DNA of 64,000 nucleotides, taken from the NCBI RefSeq assembly GCF_014851395.1, contig NW_024044348.1, forward strand, positions 28,678,676 through 28,742,675. The letters are read 5' to 3'. Both the position numbers and the translations under genes were made by a program. Shown here piece after piece: positions 39,301 to 64,000 of this stretch (within the stretch, counting starts at the first letter, position 1; every line of letters begins with the position of its first letter). The notes beneath the pieces are model-generated. The model did not search any database. It was not told the origin of the DNA and saw only the letters and a program-made list of their open reading frames with translations. Origin of the DNA: Micropterus salmoides (taxonomy: Eukaryota; Chordata; Actinopteri; Centrarchiformes; Centrarchidae).

Positions 39301-41815
39301 TTCTTAAGGTAGCATGGCTAATCATGGCTGCCGTTGACTGAGAGAGGTATGTTTAAAATATCAAACTGGAATGCTTTTGAGACTATTATGCTTCTCTCTG
39401 GACACAGGACATACAGGCTTTTGAAGATGATGAGAATCAGTATCAAGATAAAACAGTTTCAATAAAGAACCCGGGTCATAAATATACACACATTAGTTTT
39501 GGTGGTTAACGTCAGCTGACTGCATTTCAATGACAAATAGTCCTCAAACCACAGGACAGAAAGCTGTGTCTGCACTGCTCTCTATACATTTAAATTGTCA
39601 CCCAAATCAATGATGTCCCAGCAGGTGTTTACTTTTAACAGCTGATGGAAACCTGCTCTGACATCACTAATTGGAGTGTAACCACATGCAAAACAGGCCT
39701 GAGGCCTGAGGCTGAGTGATGCAGCAGCAGTTTCCTCCCACCAGTGAGCTTGCTGTGGAATTGCTCTTTATGTACCATTTAAGTGTGTTTTGCCAAATAG
39801 CACAGTATAGTGAATGCCATACATTTTTTGAAGTCTGATAAGAAGGTATTTCATAAACATTTCTGTAACTGACAATGTGTAAATCTGATTTCTCCTGATG
39901 TGGCAAACCCCACGCATTTACCCCCATAATACCTTCTAATTAATGTTTGACCCAGGTTCGCTAAGAACACATTCACATCTGTCCCTATATGACTGCTACT
40001 GCAGTAAAAACAACAATCTAGTTGTGATGTTAAGTACATACATGGCAATGCTAATAAAAAATAAGTCTCTTTGAGGTACCAACCATACATTTTGTTCAGA
40101 AAATCAAGAACAATACTTAGTTTTAAAGAAAACACAATTATGTTGGTGGGAAATATGTTCAGGGTGTTTCATATATGTCATGAGGAACCATTTACATTTT
40201 TGTTGCTGATGTGATTGAGTTAAGTTGATGAGATGACACTTAAATGGACATGGATAGAAACATGGGCAGGATACAATCGTTTGGATGACTAGAAGAAAGC
40301 CCCCTGAGAGAAGATGAGACATCATGTACAAAAGGGCAAAATTCTGTCATTCTTTGACGTGGATATCGTTACTATTATTAATATTATTAACTGATCACAC
40401 CTTGGCAAACTTTCAATTTTCTTAGAATCTATGTATAACATATCATTAATCATCTTATATTGCACTCCTACAGAGTAACCCTCACCCTTTCTGAGTTAAA
40501 ACAGTTTAAGTATCAGCATCCTTAAAATAGTCTCTTTGATGTGAAGTACCTAATGGAACCAGCTTGCAAGTTGTCTAATAAGACATGGATACTTAACCCA
40601 AAGATGGTGCCTCTACAGTCCAATAAGAATTGCTTGCTTGACACATAGGCCAAAAAAGTTTCCAGCTTCCAGGTTTACTTCTGGGGGGTATATGACCCAC
40701 TGAGGATGTCGCACAGCAGTAGTTTAACTAATATCTCCAATCAAAACTTTATAATGAAAAGAGTCATAATTGACCTTGTTTGCAGTTCTAGGTGTCCTGT
40801 CAACAGTTTTACAAATGTCTCTTATAATGGTGGTCTATGGGGAAAATGCTTTTTGGGCTGCAAGTGGACACCAGGCAAAACTGGAAGCCAAGATGAGCGG
40901 CTACTTCATATCCAGGTCTTTCTATAAATCCATGCTTGGTTGGTGAATTGCTGTAGCTGGCTAGCTGAGTAGTGCCAACCATTCACAACTGCTACTACTA
41001 CTACTACTACTATTACTGTTCTGTTTTCTTCCACCAAAAATAGCTAATGAGCTAAAATGGCCTTCTCCATTTTGGACTACGACTCTCCATCCCGTCTAAG
41101 GTTAGCAAAGACGGCTTGCTAATGGTCAATGTTGCAAATTCTCATGTCAAAGTTCACAGAAATTTAACTCTATATTACCACAGCTTAATTTTGCCTCCTC
41201 TGATCACTGCAATTTTGATTCATTCCAATGGAATCACTGTTTTAAATGCTGGTATGACCAGGCATTTACAGTTTTTATTTTATTTTTTTATTGTTTCCTT
41301 TGAATGTGATTAATTTTTGGTTTTACATTTTACATCATAGCTGGACCTTGTTTTAGGTGCTTTATATCAAAGACACTGGGTGTTTATGTTTTCTGTGGAG
41401 CTGTAGAAAACAGTAACCTAATACTGAGTGACACAATCTTTCAGACATCCGAGAAGAAGCTGCAGTGCACTAAAGTGATATAATTCCTTTGACAAAACAC
41501 AAGAACATACAGTCACAGTGTCGGACAATAATTTCTGTAAATAGCAAAGGCGGATAAGTCAGACAAGTTAAGAAAGTGATCTTAAAAAGGTAATATACAA
41601 AAAACGAATGAAACCACACTGGAAGCCATCCTGAAAAGAAATGAGGTAGTGTTGTCGGTAAGGAGTAGAGATGCGCCAGTTCCAATTTTACACTGGCAAA
41701 ATCAACACTGACTCACACAGCTTCACATATGGGTCAATTATGGAAAGCAAGCTGATTGAATACTTAAAGGAATATATTGAACTGTTTGGGATCAATGTAA
41801 AAGAAATAGAGCACA
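36351..41815. other. intergenic stretch downstream of igdcc4
   Basis: No gene is recognised. It includes a short (CTA)n run near 40988-41012. Part of it could belong to a long 3' untranslated region of igdcc4 if the proximal polyadenylation signals near 41820 are not used. Confidence 0.35.
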
Positions 41816-41829
41816 TTTATTTATTTATT
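41816..41829 (-). terminator. candidate igdcc4 polyadenylation signals
   Basis: On the minus strand this reads as three overlapping AATAAA hexamers, the first such signals I find downstream of the igdcc4 stop codon. They would give a 3' untranslated region of about 1.3 kb. The same sequence is a simple AAAT repeat, so it may be coincidental. Confidence 0.35.
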
Positions 41830-43164
41830 TCTCATCAAACTCCTTTCCTATCTGATAAATGCAGACATTTCAAGTCAGCTTTTGTTAATTTATGGTACTG
41901 TAGCAGAGTAGAGCATTGTGGAAATGTTCTCATACAGCTGGAATCAGATGGGCTTGTCGAGTCAAGTTGAATTTCCCTGGAATTAAAAACATGGCAAGCA
42001 CTTCACATACAACTGACTATACAGAGTTAAAAATGACAGCTAATGGCACAGAATTGCATCGGTACATCCCTAATTGGAAGCCAAACCAGAAGAGTGATCA
42101 GACAGATGTGTTGTTGTGACATCTCCTCTAGTTCTCCCACCAACATAATTACACCAATACCAACATGAACTTTAAAATACTTTGATTCCAAAATGAGATC
42201 TCCACCATCTGACAGCAAAACCACCTTTTACTTTTCATCTGAGTGTCCCTGCTTTACAAAATCACACCCGGATATATGGCATTTCAGAAAAGAATTCTTC
42301 ACGTGTACCAAATCTGTATACTCACATGTTTTTACAATTTAAGTGTTTTTGTCTTCATATTGAGATGTGTTTTGTATTTGTACTGAATATAATCCTATAT
42401 AGAAATATACAGATTATAAATTCACCTACGATAATTAGGCACCTGAGACCTCCACACTCCAGTCAGGAAATGAAATGTGTGTGCGTAAATGTGTGTTCAT
42501 GGGTGACTGTGAGTTTGTGTGAGATACCATTGGAATCAGTTATATTATAGCTTTCTGTGTGTGTGTGTTTGTGTGGACCCTGAGACAGCAGGAGGCAGGA
42601 GAGAGATACAGGTGTTCTGCATTCTCAGAGTGTGCAGATACTCTTTAAGGCTTATTCCTCAGTGCCACAGTAAAGTAGCATCCACCAGACAAAGCCCAGA
42701 GAGACCCATTGGGACTGCGCTTCCGAACCAAACATCCAGGATGACAGCCCATCTCACTCACGGAACATCCCATGCTTTCTCATTCCTGAGTGGAACAGAG
42801 CCATGTACGACACAGTGGGAATAGCCTCCTTCAGTCCACTTCCATCTGCTTGGTTAGTTAAATCTTTCTTTTCTTTCCAACCATTGGGAGGGAAACCCAG
42901 AGGAAAATATTGTACCAATGCCAGAGAATGCATACCCATATACAGTACTCTACCACTAAAAATATACTGTATATATTTACTGTATATACACACGTATGAA
43001 ACAATGGATTCAAAGTACTTATAAAAACTTTGCAAGGAAGAGAAAGGAATCCGATTATGAGGTGCATAAAAATAATATTTAGGGATTCTTCCTGGGTACG
43101 TAAAAGAAAGAAGATCAGTCTGTACTGTATGTGTGTGTAAGGGTCGTTGCCCGACGTGCAGAGG
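41830..43164 (-). other. probable igdcc4 3' untranslated region
   Basis: This is the sequence between the stop codon and the first AATAAA cluster. It has no recognisable repeat except short GT-rich and TATA-rich runs (near 42555-42575 and 42960-42990). Assignment rests only on position and strand. Confidence 0.35.
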
Positions 43165-63353
<20,189 letters not shown>

Positions 63354-64000
63354 CTGAGGGTATAGAGTTGATAGAGGTCAGGGGGGTAATTATCTTCTAT
63401 TTTGCCCAGAGGACACACACAAAAATGCACCATTTACAAACTAATGATTGTGTGGAAATTACTTTTTATTAAATGATCTGAAATCTGTGTGTCTACTTTT
63501 AGTATGATGAATAGGACACTTTGATGTAGGTTTGATGTAGATTATGTGACCGAGCCCCGGTCTACTATTGGTCTACATCTCCCTTTCCATCAGAGTCCAC
63601 ATGGACAGCATTAGAACACATACCAAGTACACTAAATTAAATGGGCTGCAAAACCAATGTGGTCACAGGGGGAAAAAGGGTTCTATACACTAATTGCGGG
63701 TTCAAGACTTAATACAACCCTATAAAATTAAAACTGACCCATTCACAGTTTTTGTTTAAAATATTCAGTATCTTTATTGCACCTGGCTAACTTTAAAAAA
63801 CTTGCTCAAGTAAATTTGGTATCTGTGCATAACACTAATACTGTCTCTATTTCACAGACTTCACAGATTATTGTATTCAGGCAATTTTAGGGATTTTAAA
63901 GGTACTGTTTAAATTGTGTAATTTAATTAAAGATTTGTTCATTTGTTCCATTTAAATATACTTGAATGTCCTGATTAGGAGAAATGTGGGGATTTAATCA
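63354..64000 (-). other. igdcc4 intron, runs off the window
   Basis: AT-rich intronic sequence between Ig1 (not in the window) and Ig2. No exon is visible. Confidence 0.7.

Overview
The window is vertebrate nuclear DNA, almost certainly from a ray-finned (teleost) fish. It is AT-rich, with long non-coding stretches, GT-AG introns, dinucleotide microsatellites and a set of transposons typical of fish genomes: three Tc1-like elements, a hAT-type non-autonomous element, an L2/CR1-type LINE 3' end and tRNA-derived SINE-like pieces. There is no bacterial-style operon, CRISPR array or phage.

The main gene is on the minus strand of the right-hand third (63353 down to 43165). I could rebuild 18 consecutive coding exons by splice sites and reading phase. 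They encode the second half of an immunoglobulin/fibronectin receptor of the DCC family: Ig2, Ig3, Ig4, five FN3 domains, one transmembrane helix and a long cytoplasmic tail ending at a stop codon. Its sequence fits IGDCC4 (NOPE) best, notably in the FN3-5 region, the transmembrane exon and the cytoplasmic block NRVEAEVIVHSE. The signal peptide and Ig1 lie beyond position 64000. All exon phases agree from first to last exon (1124 complete codons plus the stop).

A second gene or gene relic lies on the same strand at 29283-27029. It has an N-terminal RII-alpha-type dimerization/docking domain like that of sperm proteins CABYR and SPA17. A proline- and lysine-rich exon follows, carrying two single-base lesions. 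It may be a decaying gene or may contain sequencing indels.

From left to right: 1-5 kb holds two decayed Tc1-like transposons and a tRNA-like relic; 5-12.9 kb is gene-free but has a 175-bp duplicated block and one copy of a dispersed repeat; 12.9-14.5 kb is a much better preserved Tc1-like transposon inserted into another copy of that dispersed repeat; 15.6-16.4 kb is a hAT-like element with a near-perfect 8-bp target duplication; 16.4-27 kb is gene-poor; 27-29.3 kb is the RII-alpha-domain gene; 29.3-43 kb has no recognisable gene apart from a SINE-like repeat and a CpG-rich candidate promoter near 36 kb; 43-63.4 kb is igdcc4, with an antisense LINE fragment in one intron. I found no clear sign of a new multi-gene system. 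The items most worth checking are the splice-site peculiarities in igdcc4, the damaged RII-alpha gene, the duplicated 175-bp block and the CpG-rich region.
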